This document shows, piece by piece, positions 33,346 to 43,383 of a stretch of DNA of 64,000 nucleotides; within the stretch, counting starts at the first letter, position 1; every line of letters starts with the position of its first letter. Source of the DNA: [Pantoea] beijingensis (GTDB lineage: Bacteria; Pseudomonadota; Gammaproteobacteria; Enterobacterales; Enterobacteriaceae). Made by a program: the position numbers and the translations under genes. The stretch spans positions 496,001 to 560,000 of the forward strand of contig NZ_CP071409.1 in assembly GCF_022647505.1 (NCBI RefSeq), given 5' to 3'. The notes under the pieces were generated by a model. The model was not told the origin of the DNA and made no database searches. It saw nothing but the letters and a program-made list of their open reading frames with translations.

Positions 33346-34179
33346 ATGAAGCTGTATGCCAGAGACTCGGCTTTGGATTTGTCACATCCTCACGTGATGG
33401 GTATTTTAAATGTTACTCCCGATTCCTTTTCCGACGGCGGTACGCATAACACGCTTGTCCAGGCGCTGACACATGCAAATGAAATGATTAATGCAGGCGC
33501 GACAATCGTTGATGTCGGGGGCGAGTCAACGCGACCTGGAGCCGAATACGTAAGCGTCCAGGAGGAGTTGGATCGGGTACTGCCGGTGATTGAAGCTATT
33601 GCGCAGCGATTCGAGGTCTGGATATCTGTTGATACGTCCAAGCCTGACGTTATAAGAGAATCAGCAAAAGTAGGTGCTCACATTATTAATGATGTCCGCT
33701 CTCTGCAAGAACCCGGAGCACTGGCTGCTGCCGCAGAAACGGGGCTACCGGTTTGTCTGACCCATATGCAAGGGGAGCCACGTACGATGCAGCAGGCTCC
33801 ACACTATCGGAATCTGTTGCAAGAGGTTGACGATTTTTTTGCCCTGCATATTGCACGTTGTACCGCTGCCGGCATGAAAAAAGAGCAGTTGCTGCTCGAC
33901 CCCGGCTTCGGTTTCGGTAAAAATCTCACTCATAATTATCAACTACTCGCACATCTGGCCGATTACCACCATTTTGGCCTCCCTCTGTTAGTGGGTATGT
34001 CGCGTAAAAGTATGATTGGGCAACTGCTGAATGTCGGCCCGTCACAGCGGCTGACCGGAAGTATTGCCTGCGCGGTCATTGCCGCAATGCAGGGTGCGCA
34101 CATTGTGCGGGTACATGACGTTAAAGAAACCGTCGAGGCGATGCGAGTTGTCGAAGCGACACGATCAGCGAAGGAATAG
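33346..34179 (+). CDS. folP: dihydropteroate synthase
   Basis: Condenses p-aminobenzoate with dihydropterin pyrophosphate in folate synthesis; target of sulfonamides. 277 aa (E. coli 282, shorter only at the C terminus). TIM-barrel motifs: [25 protein letters not shown], and [13 protein letters not shown]. Seven bases before glmM; the pair is cotranscribed. Confidence 0.97.
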   Translation: MKLYARDSALDLSHPHVMGILNVTPDSFSDGGTHNTLVQALTHANEMINAGATIVDVGGESTRPGAEYVSVQEELDRVLPVIEAIAQRFEVWISVDTSKPDVIRESAKVGAHIINDVRSLQEPGALAAAAETGLPVCLTHMQGEPRTMQQAPHYRNLLQEVDDFFALHIARCTAAGMKKEQLLLDPGFGFGKNLTHNYQLLAHLADYHHFGLPLLVGMSRKSMIGQLLNVGPSQRLTGSIACAVIAAMQGAHIVRVHDVKETVEAMRVVEATRSAKE

Positions 34180-34186
34180 TAACGCT

Positions 34187-35521
34187 ATGAGTAATCGTAA
34201 GTATTTTGGTACCGATGGCATCCGCGGCAAAGTGGGTGAATCTCCAATCACACCTGATTTTGTGCTGAAATTAGGCTGGGCTGCTGGCAAGGTACTGGCA
34301 CGCCATGGGTCAAAGAAAATAATCATCGGCAAAGATACTCGCATTTCAGGCTATATGCTGGAGTCGGCGTTGGAAGCGGGGTTAGCGGCAGCAGGCCTTT
34401 CTGCGGCCTTTACTGGTCCGATGCCTACACCTGCCGTCGCTTATTTAACCCGAACTTTCCGTGCCGAGGCGGGTATCGTGATCTCCGCTTCACATAATCC
34501 GTTTTATGACAATGGCATCAAGTTTTTCTCGATTGATGGCACTAAACTGCCAGACGATGTCGAAGAAGCGATTGAAGCCGAAATGGAAAAACCGCTTACC
34601 TGCGTTGAATCTGCTGAGTTAGGTCGAGCGAGCCGCATTGTGGATGCGGCCGGGCGCTATATCGAGTTCTGCAAAGGGACTTTTCCCAGTGAGCTGAGCC
34701 TTAATGGCCTTAAAATCGTCGTTGACTGCGCAAATGGCGCGACTTATCACATTGCACCGAATGTATTACGTGAGCTGGGCGCGAATGTGATTGCTGTGGG
34801 CTGCCAGCCTGATGGCATGAATATTAATAAAGAGTGTGGTGCGACAGACGTTCGTATGCTGCAGGAACGCGTACTGGCGGAAAAAGCCGATATCGGGCTG
34901 GCCTACGATGGCGATGGCGATCGTATTATGATGGTCGACCACTTGGGGAATAAGGTCGATGGCGATCAAATCCTGTATATCATTGCGCGTGAAGGGCTGC
35001 GGCAGGGGCAACTACGCGGGGGTGTCGTGGGAACCCTGATGAGCAACATGGGCCTTGAACTGGCGCTGAAGCAGCTCGGTATACCATTTGCACGCGCGAA
35101 GGTGGGGGACCGCTATGTGCTGGAAAAACTCCAGGAAAAAGGCTGGCGCCTGGGCGCGGAAAATTCAGGCCATGTCATCTTGCTTGATAAGACGACTACG
35201 GGTGACGGTATCGTTGCCGGTTTGCAAGTGCTTACCGCCATGGTGCGCAATCATATGAGCCTGCATGATCTTTGCAGCGGTATGAAACTCTTACCGCAAA
35301 TTTTGGTTAACGTTCGCTTTAGTGGTGATACCGATCCGTTGCAGGATGCGACGGTAAAATCGGTGACGGCAGAAGTGGAGAAATCGCTCCATGGACGTGG
35401 GCGCGTGCTATTACGTAAATCAGGTACTGAGCCGCTGATCCGTGTAATGGTTGAAGGCGAGGATGAAGCGCAGGTAACTGCGTTAGCTCACCGCATCGCT
35501 GACGCGGTAAAAGCAGTTTGA
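34187..35521 (+). CDS. glmM: phosphoglucosamine mutase
   Basis: Interconverts glucosamine-6-phosphate and glucosamine-1-phosphate for UDP-GlcNAc. ATG at 34187 gives 444 aa (E. coli 445). Active Ser in [13 protein letters not shown] (about 102), metal loop DGDGDRIMM, sugar-binding GAENSGHVI and phosphate-binding [12 protein letters not shown]. The frame is open further upstream inside folP but that part is a shadow. Confidence 0.98.
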   Translation: MSNRKYFGTDGIRGKVGESPITPDFVLKLGWAAGKVLARHGSKKIIIGKDTRISGYMLESALEAGLAAAGLSAAFTGPMPTPAVAYLTRTFRAEAGIVISASHNPFYDNGIKFFSIDGTKLPDDVEEAIEAEMEKPLTCVESAELGRASRIVDAAGRYIEFCKGTFPSELSLNGLKIVVDCANGATYHIAPNVLRELGANVIAVGCQPDGMNINKECGATDVRMLQERVLAEKADIGLAYDGDGDRIMMVDHLGNKVDGDQILYIIAREGLRQGQLRGGVVGTLMSNMGLELALKQLGIPFARAKVGDRYVLEKLQEKGWRLGAENSGHVILLDKTTTGDGIVAGLQVLTAMVRNHMSLHDLCSGMKLLPQILVNVRFSGDTDPLQDATVKSVTAEVEKSLHGRGRVLLRKSGTEPLIRVMVEGEDEAQVTALAHRIADAVKAV

Positions 35522-35529
35522 GTTTATTG

Positions 35530-35558
35530 CCGGGCAGATTGCTCACCGTTCTGCCCGG
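35530..35558. terminator. inverted repeat after glmM
   Basis: CCGGGCAGA and TCTGCCCGG pair with an 11-base loop nine bases after the glmM stop. The following tract AAGTTGC is not U-rich, so it may be an mRNA 3' stabiliser or weak terminator. Confidence 0.45.
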
Positions 35559-35758
35559 TAAGTTGCACAAAATACAGGCAAAAATATCTCTTTTGCCGTT
35601 TTTTTCTGCAATCAGTTGGCACAGGTAAAATTGCGCTTGCACGGGCAGGTGGCTTTGGTTAGTATTCACACCCGCTTCTGGTGGGTGTTGATGACGACAT
35701 TCATTTACTGGTTTGAAGCTATTAATGCGCGATAAACGCGCAAGGAAACAGGTTGATT

Positions 35759-36091
35759 ATGTACGAAGCTCTTCTGGTAATTTTCCTTATTGTGGCACTG
35801 GGCCTTATCGGTCTGATTATGCTGCAGCAAGGTAAAGGCGCTGATATGGGAGCCTCCTTTGGTGCAGGCGCTTCCGCTACGCTGTTTGGTTCTAACGGTT
35901 CTGGTAACTTTATGACCCGTATGACCGCAGTATTGGCTACGCTGTTCTTCATCATCAGCTTGATTCTGGGTAACCTTAATAGTAACAAAACGGCGAAAGG
36001 TAGCGAGTGGGAAAATTTATCGCAGCCAGCTCAGTCTGAACAGAGTGCGCCAGCAAAACCAGCAGCACCGAGTAGCGATATCCCACAGTAA
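35759..36091 (+). CDS. secG: preprotein translocase subunit SecG
   Basis: Non-essential third component of the SecYEG channel. 110 aa from ATG at 35759, as in E. coli. Two membrane helices (about 2-22 and 52-72) linked by a Gly/Ala loop LQQGKGADMGASFGAGAS; Pro/Ala-rich C terminus. Followed by the tRNA genes after 57 bases. Confidence 0.97.
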   Translation: MYEALLVIFLIVALGLIGLIMLQQGKGADMGASFGAGASATLFGSNGSGNFMTRMTAVLATLFFIISLILGNLNSNKTAKGSEWENLSQPAQSEQSAPAKPAAPSSDIPQ

Positions 36092-36148
36092 GTAATAAAT
36101 CGTTACGTTTTCGACGCGACAGAAATAAAAAAGTCGCAATCTTGAAGT

Positions 36149-36235
36149 GCCGAGGTGGTGGAATTGGTAGACACGCTACCTTGAGGTGGTAGTGCCCGAT
36201 TGGGCTTACGGGTTCAAGTCCCGTCCTCGGTACCA
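36149..36235 (+). tRNA. leuU: tRNA-Leu (GAG)
   Basis: 87-base class II tRNA. Acceptor stem GCCGAGG/CCTCGGT, D-arm with AATTGGTAGAC, anticodon loop CTTGAGG (GAG), long variable arm TGCCCGATTGGGCT, T-loop GGTTCAAGTCC, encoded CCA end. Same position after secG as in E. coli. Confidence 0.97.
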
Positions 36236-36294
36236 AATCTCAGTATTACTTGCAATTTATGCATGTTCGGCGTAATATTCGCCACGTTTTCGGA

Positions 36295-36371
<77 letters not shown>

Positions 36372-36500
36372 CTTTCCCTTAGAGTTCTTTTTCAAATATA
36401 CTGTATGCATCTCCGGCGCATTTGCAGCGAGTTTTGAAAAAAATTCTTTGGATTGTGTACCGAGCCGCTATTGCGGCGTACAGGGTCCAGTCGCATTAAG

Positions 36501-36523
36501 CCCCGAATATTTCGGGGTTTTTT
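36501..36523 (+). terminator. intrinsic terminator after metY
   Basis: CCCCGAA-TAT-TTCGGGG followed by six T bases, in the metY-rimP leader. In E. coli part of transcription reads through such a site into rimP-nusA-infB. Confidence 0.88.
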
Positions 36524-36545
36524 GTTATTAGGCAATCGCAATACT

Positions 36546-36566
36546 GGGCTATTAAGCCCTTTTTTT
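36546..36566 (+). promoter_or_regulatory. rimP leader terminator-like hairpin
   Basis: GGGCT-ATTA-AGCCC followed by TTTTTTT, directly before the rimP start. This matches the known rimP leader RNA motif of enterobacteria, thought to attenuate expression of the nusA operon. A nine-codon ORF (ATG 36567 to TAG 36596) overlaps the rimP start codon. Confidence 0.75.
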
Positions 36567-36583
36567 ATGTCTTGGGGGTGGGC

Positions 36584-37036
36584 TTGTCCACATTAGAGCA
36601 GAAATTAACAGAGCTGATTTCAGCACCGGTAGAGGCGCTTGGCTACGAACTGGTCGGTATTGAGTTCATTCGTGGCCGTACATCTACGTTGCGCATCTAT
36701 ATTGATAGTGAAGAAGGCATCAATGTTGATGACTGCGCGGATGTCAGCCATCAAGTCAGCGCCGTGATGGACGTTGAAGATCCCATCACCGTGGCATATA
36801 ACCTTGAAGTTTCCTCACCGGGCCTTGAGCGCCCCCTGTTTACCGCCGCGCATTACACACAGTTTATTGGTGAGGAAGCCAGCCTGGTACTGCGTATGGC
36901 CGTGCAAAACCGCCGCAAATGGCAGGGCATCATTAAATCCGTAGAAGGTGAAATGATCACGGTTACCGTCGAGGGTAGCGATGAAGTGTTCGCGCTGAGC
37001 AACATCCAGAAAGCGAACCTGGTCCCCCACTTTTGA
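36584..37036 (+). CDS. rimP: ribosome maturation factor RimP
   Basis: Needed for 30S maturation. From the TTG at 36584 (following GGGGGTGGGC) it is 150 aa, as in E. coli; an upstream in-frame TTG at 36572 is possible. N-terminal alpha/beta domain with [16 protein letters not shown] and conserved [34 protein letters not shown]-terminal SH3-like domain. First gene of the rimP-nusA-infB-rbfA-truB-rpsO-pnp cluster. Confidence 0.96.
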   Translation: MSTLEQKLTELISAPVEALGYELVGIEFIRGRTSTLRIYIDSEEGINVDDCADVSHQVSAVMDVEDPITVAYNLEVSSPGLERPLFTAAHYTQFIGEEASLVLRMAVQNRRKWQGIIKSVEGEMITVTVEGSDEVFALSNIQKANLVPHF

Positions 37037-37059
37037 AAGTCCAGATTGAGGCACCTAGG

Positions 37060-38547
37060 ATGAACAAAGAGATTCTGGCTGTTGTAGAAGCAGTTTCCAA
37101 CGAGAAATCACTCCCGCGTGAGAAGATCTTCGAAGCGCTGGAGAGCGCACTGGCAACAGCGACCAAGAAAAAATACGAACAAGAGATCGATGTTCGCGTT
37201 AGCATCGATCGTAAAAGTGGTGATTTTGATACATTCCGCCGTTGGGTTATCGTCGATGAAGTGACTCAACCAACACGTGAAATCACGCTTGAAGCCGCAC
37301 GTTACGAAGATGAAGCCTTTAATCTTGGTGAATATGTCGAAGATCAGATTGAATCTGTCACCTTTGACCGTATCACTACCCAAACGGCCAAGCAGGTTAT
37401 CGTACAAAAAGTACGTGAAGCTGAGCGTGCCATGGTGGTCGATCAATTCCGTGAGCATGAAGGTGAAATCATCACTGGTGTGGTGAAAAAAGTTAATCGT
37501 GACAATATTACGCTGGACCTCGGCAGCAATGCGGAAGCGGTTATTATCCGTGAAGATATGTTGCCGCGTGAAAACTTCCGTGCTGGCGATCGTATCCGCG
37601 GTGTATTGTACGCTGTTCGCCCGGAAGCGCGTGGTGCGCAACTGTTTGTCAGTCGCTCAAAGCCAGAGATGCTGATTGAACTGTTCCGCATTGAAGTGCC
37701 GGAAATCGGTGAAGAAGTTATTGAAATCAAGGCCGCTGCCCGCGATCCGGGATCGCGAGCTAAGATTGCTGTAAAAACCAATGACAAGCGTATCGACCCC
37801 GTTGGCGCTTGCGTAGGTATGCGCGGTGCACGCGTTCAGGCGGTTTCCAGCGAGCTGGGCGGCGAACGTATTGACATCGTGCTGTGGGACGACAACCCGG
37901 CGCAGTTCGTGATTAATGCGATGGCACCAGCCGACGTCGCATCTATCGTCGTGGATGAAGATAACCACACCATGGATATCGCTGTTGAAGCTGGAAATCT
38001 GGCTCAGGCGATCGGTCGTAATGGTCAAAACGTGCGTCTGGCCGCTCAGTTGAGTGGCTGGGAGTTAAATGTGATGACGGTTGATGACCTGCAAGCCAAA
38101 CATCAGGCTGAAGCACACGCAGCTATTGACGTCTTTACCAAATACCTCGACATCGACGAAGAATTTGCCACCGTTCTGGTTGAAGAAGGCTTTTCCTCAC
38201 TGGAAGAGCTTGCTTATGTCCCAATCAATGAACTGCTGGAAATCGACGGACTTGATGAAGATATGGTAGAAGCGCTGCGTGACCGTGCGAAAAATGCGTT
38301 GACCACTCTGGCATTGGCAAAAGAAGAGAGCCTTGGCGATAACAAACCTGCAGATGATTTACTGGCGTTGGAAGGTCTGGATCGCGAACTGGCGTTTAAA
38401 CTGGCGGCGAAAGGTGTTTGTACGCTGGAAGATCTTGCCGAGCAGGGTGTTGACGACCTGACTGATATTGAAGGCCTGAGCGATGAGCAGGCCGGTGAGC
38501 TGATTATGGCTGCACGTAATATCTGTTGGTTCGGCGACGACGCGTAA
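37060..38547 (+). CDS. nusA: transcription termination/antitermination protein NusA
   Basis: RNA polymerase-associated factor in pausing, termination and antitermination. ATG at 37060 gives 495 aa as in E. coli. N-terminal polymerase-binding domain (1-130), S1 domain (about 135-200, [16 protein letters not shown]), two KH domains ([29 protein letters not shown]), and two acidic C-terminal repeats ([40 protein letters not shown]). Preceded by GAGGCACCTAGG; 17 bases before infB. Confidence 0.98.
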   Translation: MNKEILAVVEAVSNEKSLPREKIFEALESALATATKKKYEQEIDVRVSIDRKSGDFDTFRRWVIVDEVTQPTREITLEAARYEDEAFNLGEYVEDQIESVTFDRITTQTAKQVIVQKVREAERAMVVDQFREHEGEIITGVVKKVNRDNITLDLGSNAEAVIIREDMLPRENFRAGDRIRGVLYAVRPEARGAQLFVSRSKPEMLIELFRIEVPEIGEEVIEIKAAARDPGSRAKIAVKTNDKRIDPVGACVGMRGARVQAVSSELGGERIDIVLWDDNPAQFVINAMAPADVASIVVDEDNHTMDIAVEAGNLAQAIGRNGQNVRLAAQLSGWELNVMTVDDLQAKHQAEAHAAIDVFTKYLDIDEEFATVLVEEGFSSLEELAYVPINELLEIDGLDEDMVEALRDRAKNALTTLALAKEESLGDNKPADDLLALEGLDRELAFKLAAKGVCTLEDLAEQGVDDLTDIEGLSDEQAGELIMAARNICWFGDDA

Positions 38548-38564
38548 TAACAGGAAGGAACAGC

Positions 38565-41240
38565 ATGACAGATGTAACCGTAAAATCGCTGGCCGCAGAG
38601 ATTCAGACCCCGGTAGAACGCCTGGTACAGCAGTTTGCTGATGCAGGGATCCGGAAATCTGAAACTGACTCTGTAACCCAGCAGGAAAAAGAAACCTTAC
38701 TGACGCACCTGAATCGTGAACACGGCAGCGTGTCAAGTAAGCTGACGTTGCAGCGCAAGACGCGCAGCACCTTGAATATTCCTGGCACCGGGGGTAAAAG
38801 TAAATCGGTGCAAATCGAAGTCCGCAAAAAGCGCACCTACGTAAAAGGCGAAGCTGATGCTGATCAGGCTGAAGCAGAAGCGCAGGCGCAGCGTGAAGCG
38901 GAAGAACAGGCCCATCGTGAAGCTGAAGAACAGGCTAAACGCGAAGCAGCAGAAAAAGCGAAGCGCGATGCCGAAGAGCAAGCCAAACGTGAGGCCGCCG
39001 ACAAAGCGAAACGCGAAGCAGCGGAAAAAGATAAAGTGAGCAATCAACATACCGACGAAGTTACCCGGGCTAATCAGTCTGAGAAAGCCCGCCGCGAGGC
39101 CGAAGCCGCTGAACTGAAACGTAAAGCGGAAGAAGAAGCCCGTCGCAAAATCGAAGAGGAAGCCAAACGCGTGGCCGAAGAAGCTCGTAAAATGGCTGAA
39201 GAGAAAGGCAGCAGTTGGACTGAAGCCTCTGACGAGCCGGAAGATACCTCCGACTATCACGTCACCACTTCTCAGCATGCGCGTCAGGCTGAAGATGAGA
39301 ATGACCGTAAGGTTGAAGGTGAACGCCGTAGCCGCCCTGTAAAGGCCGCTCGTCAGAAGAAAGGCAACAAGCATTCCGAATCGAAAGCCGATCGTGAAGA
39401 AGCGCGTGCAGCCGTTCGCGGTGGTAAAGGCAAACGTAAGCCAAGTACTCTGCAGCAGGGCTTTAACAAGCCCGTTCAGGCTGTTAACCGCGATGTCATC
39501 ATCGGGGAAACGGTAACCGTTGCTGAGCTGGCAAACAAAATGGCGGTGAAAGGCTCCCAGGTCATCAAAGTAATGATGAAAATGGGCGCAATGGCGACCA
39601 TCAACCAGGTTATCGATCAGGAAACTGCTCAGCTAGTTGCGGAAGAAATGGGTCACAAAGTGACGTTGCGCCGCGAGAACGAGCTGGAAGAAGCAGTAAT
39701 GAGCGATCGTGATACTGATGCGGCGTTAGAATCGCGTGCGCCAGTCGTGACCATTATGGGCCACGTTGACCACGGTAAAACGTCACTGCTGGATTACATC
39801 CGCTCAACTAAAATCGCCTCTGGCGAAGCGGGCGGGATTACCCAGCATATCGGTGCTTACCACGTTGAAACTGATAACGGGATGGTAACCTTCCTTGATA
39901 CCCCGGGCCACGCCGCGTTTACTGCGATGCGTGCACGTGGTGCTCAGGCGACCGATATCGTTATCCTTGTGGTTGCTGCGGATGATGGCGTGATGCCACA
40001 GACTATCGAAGCTATCCAGCATGCGAAAGCTGCGAAGGTGCCGGTAGTGGTTGCGGTAAACAAGGTTGATAAACCCGAAGCCGATCCGGATCGCGTTAAG
40101 AACGAACTGACTCAGTATGGCATCATCCCGGAAGAGTGGGGCGGTGAAAACATGTTTGTTAACGTCTCTGCGAAAGCCGGTACCGGTATCGACGACCTGC
40201 TGAACGCCATCCTGTTACAGGCTGAAGTTCTGGAACTGACTGCTGTCCGTCAGGGTATGGCAAGCGGTGTAGTCATCGAATCCTTCCTGGATAAAGGTCG
40301 TGGCCCTGTAGCAACCGTCCTGGTGCGTGAAGGTACGTTGAACAAAGGCGATATCGTACTGTGTGGCTTCGAATATGGCCGCGTGCGTGCGATGCGCGAC
40401 GAATTAGGCCGTGAAGTTCTGACGGCAGGTCCATCCATTCCGGTTGAGATCCTTGGCCTGTCTGGTGTGCCTGCTGCCGGTGACGAAGCGACCGTAGTCC
40501 GTGATGAGAAGAAAGCGCGTGAAGTTGCTCTCTACCGTCAGGGCAAATTCCGCGAAGTTAAGCTGGCGCGTCAGCAGAAGTCGAAGTTGGAGAATATGTT
40601 CGCCAACATGACTGAAGGCGAAGTGTCCGAGCTGAACATCGTACTGAAAGCCGATGTACAGGGTTCTGTCGAAGCGATTTCCGATTCACTGCAGAAGCTC
40701 TCCACCGACGAAGTGAAGGTGAAGATTGTGGGTTCTGGCGTAGGTGGTATCACCGAAACCGACGCCACACTGGCTGCAGCATCCAACGCGATCATCCTGG
40801 GCTTTAACGTTCGTGCGGATGCCTCTGCGCGTCGCGTTATCGATGCTGAAAGTCTGGATCTGCGTTACTACTCCGTTATCTATAACCTGATTGACGAAGT
40901 GAAGCAGGCGATGAGCGGTATGCTGGCGCCGGAATACAAACAGCAGATTATCGGCCTGGCCGAAGTGCGCGATGTATTCAAATCACCAAAATTTGGTGCT
41001 ATCGCAGGCTGTATGGTTACCGAAGGCAACATCAAACGTCACAACCCGATCCGCGTACTGCGTGATAACGTGGTGATCTATGAAGGCGAGCTGGAATCTC
41101 TGCGTCGCTTTAAAGACGATGTTAATGAAGTTCGTAACGGTATGGAATGTGGTATCGGCGTTAAGAACTACAACGATGTCCGCGTTGGCGATATGATCGA
41201 AGTGTTCGAAATTATCGAAATCCAGCGTACCATCGCGTAA
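38565..41240 (+). CDS. infB: translation initiation factor IF-2
   Basis: GTPase that delivers fMet-tRNA to the 30S subunit. 891 aa from the ATG at 38565 after AGGAAGG (E. coli 890). N-terminal IF2N domain, then a very long charged helix (about 100-220) made of Glu-Ala-Lys/Arg repeats such as EEQAKREA, linker, second IF2N module (about 315), G domain with GHVDHGKT (near 400), [13 protein letters not shown], and beta-barrel plus IF2C domains. Cotranscribed with nusA and rbfA. Confidence 0.98.
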   Translation: MTDVTVKSLAAEIQTPVERLVQQFADAGIRKSETDSVTQQEKETLLTHLNREHGSVSSKLTLQRKTRSTLNIPGTGGKSKSVQIEVRKKRTYVKGEADADQAEAEAQAQREAEEQAHREAEEQAKREAAEKAKRDAEEQAKREAADKAKREAAEKDKVSNQHTDEVTRANQSEKARREAEAAELKRKAEEEARRKIEEEAKRVAEEARKMAEEKGSSWTEASDEPEDTSDYHVTTSQHARQAEDENDRKVEGERRSRPVKAARQKKGNKHSESKADREEARAAVRGGKGKRKPSTLQQGFNKPVQAVNRDVIIGETVTVAELANKMAVKGSQVIKVMMKMGAMATINQVIDQETAQLVAEEMGHKVTLRRENELEEAVMSDRDTDAALESRAPVVTIMGHVDHGKTSLLDYIRSTKIASGEAGGITQHIGAYHVETDNGMVTFLDTPGHAAFTAMRARGAQATDIVILVVAADDGVMPQTIEAIQHAKAAKVPVVVAVNKVDKPEADPDRVKNELTQYGIIPEEWGGENMFVNVSAKAGTGIDDLLNAILLQAEVLELTAVRQGMASGVVIESFLDKGRGPVATVLVREGTLNKGDIVLCGFEYGRVRAMRDELGREVLTAGPSIPVEILGLSGVPAAGDEATVVRDEKKAREVALYRQGKFREVKLARQQKSKLENMFANMTEGEVSELNIVLKADVQGSVEAISDSLQKLSTDEVKVKIVGSGVGGITETDATLAAASNAIILGFNVRADASARRVIDAESLDLRYYSVIYNLIDEVKQAMSGMLAPEYKQQIIGLAEVRDVFKSPKFGAIAGCMVTEGNIKRHNPIRVLRDNVVIYEGELESLRRFKDDVNEVRNGMECGIGVKNYNDVRVGDMIEVFEIIEIQRTIA

Positions 41241-41306
41241 AAGTTTCGCGAGTCGGGACTATTTTTGGGAGGCCGTTGTGCCTCCCGAATTATTTAGGAG
41301 TTTATT

Positions 41307-41708
41307 ATGGCGAAAGAATTTGGTCGCCCACAGCGCGTCTCTCAGGAGTTACAGAAAGAGATCGCGACTATTCTGCAGCGTGAGATTAAAGATCCGCGTC
41401 TGGGCATGATGGTTACCGTCTCCGGCGTTGAGGTATCACGCGATTTGGCCTATGCCAAAGTCTTTGTGACCTTCCTGAATGATAAAGACGAAGCCGCCAT
41501 TAAAGCGGGATTACGTGCGCTGGGTGATGCCTCAGGTTATATCCGTACCTTGCTGGGCAAAGCGATGCGGTTGCGCATCGTACCGGAATTAACTTTCTTC
41601 TACGATAATTCGCTGGTTGAAGGGATGAGGATGTCTAACCTCGTCACTAACGTAGTGAAAAACGACGCCGAACGTCGTTCTTCTTCGGAAGACGACGAGG
41701 AGGAGTAA
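41307..41708 (+). CDS. rbfA: 30S ribosome-binding factor RbfA
   Basis: Cold-shock factor for 16S rRNA 5' end maturation, KH-like fold. 133 aa as in E. coli. Conserved [25 protein letters not shown] and [15 protein letters not shown]; acidic tail [14 protein letters not shown] site six bases before ATG. Confidence 0.98.
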   Translation: MAKEFGRPQRVSQELQKEIATILQREIKDPRLGMMVTVSGVEVSRDLAYAKVFVTFLNDKDEAAIKAGLRALGDASGYIRTLLGKAMRLRIVPELTFFYDNSLVEGMRMSNLVTNVVKNDAERRSSSEDDEEE

Positions 41709-41710
41709 GC

Positions 41711-41755
41711 ATGCCTTACACCTGTCGCACTCCGCTGTGGGAGTGGGTCTTGTGA
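41711..41755 (+). CDS. 14-codon mini-ORF coupled to truB
   Basis: ATG CCT TAC ... TTG TGA encodes [14 protein letters not shown]. The ATG follows GAGGAGGAGTAAGC, a very strong ribosome site, and its TGA overlaps the truB GTG start (GTGA). Such an arrangement suggests translational coupling between rbfA and truB. Whether the peptide itself matters is unknown. Confidence 0.45.
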   Translation: MPYTCRTPLWEWVL

Positions 41756-42696
41756 GCCGCCCTCGTCGTCGCGGCCGCGATATACACGGCGTGTTGCTGC
41801 TGGATAAACCGCAGGGCATGTCATCAAACGATGTGCTACAAAAAGTGAAGCGTATCTTCAATGCCAACCGGGCGGGGCATACTGGTGCTCTTGATCCCTT
41901 GGCGACCGGCATGCTACCGATTTGTCTGGGTGAAGCCACCAAGTTTTCTCAATACCTTCTTGATTCGGATAAGCGTTATCGGGTTATCGCTCGATTGGGG
42001 CAGCGTACTGATACCTCCGATGCTGACGGTACCGTGATTAGCGAACGCCCCGTTACCTTTAGTCAGGAGATGCTGGACGCGGCGCTTGATGGATTTCGTG
42101 GTGAAACACAGCAGGTCCCATCAATGTATTCGGCGCTGAAGTATCAGGGCCGTAAGCTATATGAATATGCTCGCGAGGGAATTGAAGTCCCACGTGAAGC
42201 CCGTAGCATCACGGTGTATGAACTCACATTTATCCGCTGGGAAGGTCATGAACTGGAGCTGGAAATCCACTGTTCCAAAGGTACCTACATTCGTACCATC
42301 ATTGATGATCTAGGCGAAAAGCTGGGCTGTGGTGCGCATGTGAGTATGCTGCGTCGTTTACAGGTCGCACGTTATCCCATCAGTGAAATGGTGACACTTG
42401 AGCACTTAACCGAACTGGTTGAAGCGGCTCAGCAGCAAGCGTGTTCACCAGCTGAAAAACTTGATGTGTTACTGATGCCGATGGATAGCCCTGCAGCGGC
42501 TTTTCCCGAAGTCAATTTGCTGCCGGTAGTGGCTGCTTATTTCAAGCAGGGACAGCCGGTACAGGCTTCTGGTATACCGATGAGTGGGCTTGTCAGGGTA
42601 ACAGAAGGTGAAGCGCACAAGTTTATTGGTATGGCAGAAATTGATGACGATGGACGCGTTGCACCACGTCGTCTGGTCGTAGAATATTCTGACTGA
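41752..42696 (+). CDS. truB: tRNA pseudouridine-55 synthase TruB
   Basis: Modifies U55 in the T-loop of all elongator tRNAs. From the GTG at 41752 (read as [10 protein letters not shown]) it is 314 aa, exactly the E. coli length. Catalytic Asp in [14 protein letters not shown] (about 48), plus [34 protein letters not shown] and [16 protein letters not shown]-terminal PUA domain. Start overlaps a mini-ORF stop. Confidence 0.97.
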   Translation: MSRPRRRGRDIHGVLLLDKPQGMSSNDVLQKVKRIFNANRAGHTGALDPLATGMLPICLGEATKFSQYLLDSDKRYRVIARLGQRTDTSDADGTVISERPVTFSQEMLDAALDGFRGETQQVPSMYSALKYQGRKLYEYAREGIEVPREARSITVYELTFIRWEGHELELEIHCSKGTYIRTIIDDLGEKLGCGAHVSMLRRLQVARYPISEMVTLEHLTELVEAAQQQACSPAEKLDVLLMPMDSPAAAFPEVNLLPVVAAYFKQGQPVQASGIPMSGLVRVTEGEAHKFIGMAEIDDDGRVAPRRLVVEYSD

Positions 42697-42701
42697 GCCA
42701 T

Positions 42702-42730
42702 TTGCGAAACAGGGTGGCTCAGAGTAGAAT
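42702..42730 (+). promoter_or_regulatory. rpsO promoter
   Basis: TTGCGA, a 17-base spacer, and TAGAAT, placed about 75 bases before rpsO and just after truB, as in E. coli. The leader that follows is the region in which S15 represses its own translation in E. coli. Confidence 0.75.
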
Positions 42731-42804
42731 AATGCGGCTTTACATTGGGTCGCTGAATTAGAGATCGGCACCTGTACATTTATCTTAAAATTTGGAGTGG
42801 TATT

Positions 42805-43074
42805 ATGTCTCTAAGTGTTGAAACTAAAGCACAAATCGTTGCTGATTTCGGTCGTGACGCGAACGATAGTGGTTCTACTGAAGTTCAGGTTGCATTGCTG
42901 ACCGCACAGATTAATCATCTGCAGGGTCACTTCTCTGAGCACAAAAAAGACCACCATAGCCGTCGCGGCCTGCTGCGCATGGTTTCCCAGCGTCGTAAAC
43001 TGCTGGATTACCTGAAGCGTAAAGACGTTGCACGTTACACCAGCCTGATCGAGCGTCTGGGTCTGCGTCGCTAA
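42805..43074 (+). CDS. rpsO: 30S ribosomal protein S15
   Basis: Primary binder of the central domain of 16S rRNA; 89 aa as in E. coli. Conserved [32 protein letters not shown] N terminus (positions 1-28), [19 protein letters not shown] and [21 protein letters not shown] ribosome site. Its 3' terminator at 43154 partly separates it from pnp. Confidence 0.99.
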   Translation: MSLSVETKAQIVADFGRDANDSGSTEVQVALLTAQINHLQGHFSEHKKDHHSRRGLLRMVSQRRKLLDYLKRKDVARYTSLIERLGLRR

Positions 43075-43153
43075 GTCTGAGAATCTGTTCAGGGCATTGT
43101 CAGCGTTAAACTGCTGCAAGCGTGCTTATGAACAGATTCGTGCGAGTTTCGCT

Positions 43154-43181
43154 AAAAGGGGGCCTTTATGGCCCCTTTTTT
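43154..43181 (+). terminator. rpsO terminator
   Basis: AAAAGGGGGCC-TTTAT-GGCCCCTTTTTT hairpin with T-run, 80 bases after rpsO. Same arrangement as E. coli rpsO t1. Confidence 0.93.
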
Positions 43182-43253
43182 CAGGCAACTGGCAGCAATT
43201 CTGAACAAACTAAGGTATTGTTGCTAAGCGTGATCTTCAGTTGCAGAGGTTCG

Positions 43254-43310
43254 CGCGGCTAATGAGAGGCTTTATCCACGGGGCTGGATTAAAGGTTGTC
43301 ATTAGTCGCG
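43254..43310 (+). promoter_or_regulatory. pnp leader stem (RNase III processing site)
   Basis: CGCGGCTAATGA (43254-43265) pairs with TCATTAGTCGCG (43299-43310) with one G-U pair. It corresponds to the long leader stem of E. coli pnp that RNase III cleaves, allowing PNPase to repress its own mRNA. The sRNA SraG/PsrO of E. coli comes from this interval; a separate transcript cannot be shown here. Confidence 0.8.
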
Positions 43311-43383
43311 AGGATGCAAATGAGGGTTGAAAATCCACGGCATGGCACGATGAAAGTGCATGCTTAGCGTAAAGGATATTATT

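Noticed and set aside
38733..39374. 213-codon Phe-rich minus-strand ORF
   Set aside because: It is the complement of the Glu/Ala/Lys repeat region of infB, which yields Phe/Leu-rich shadows.
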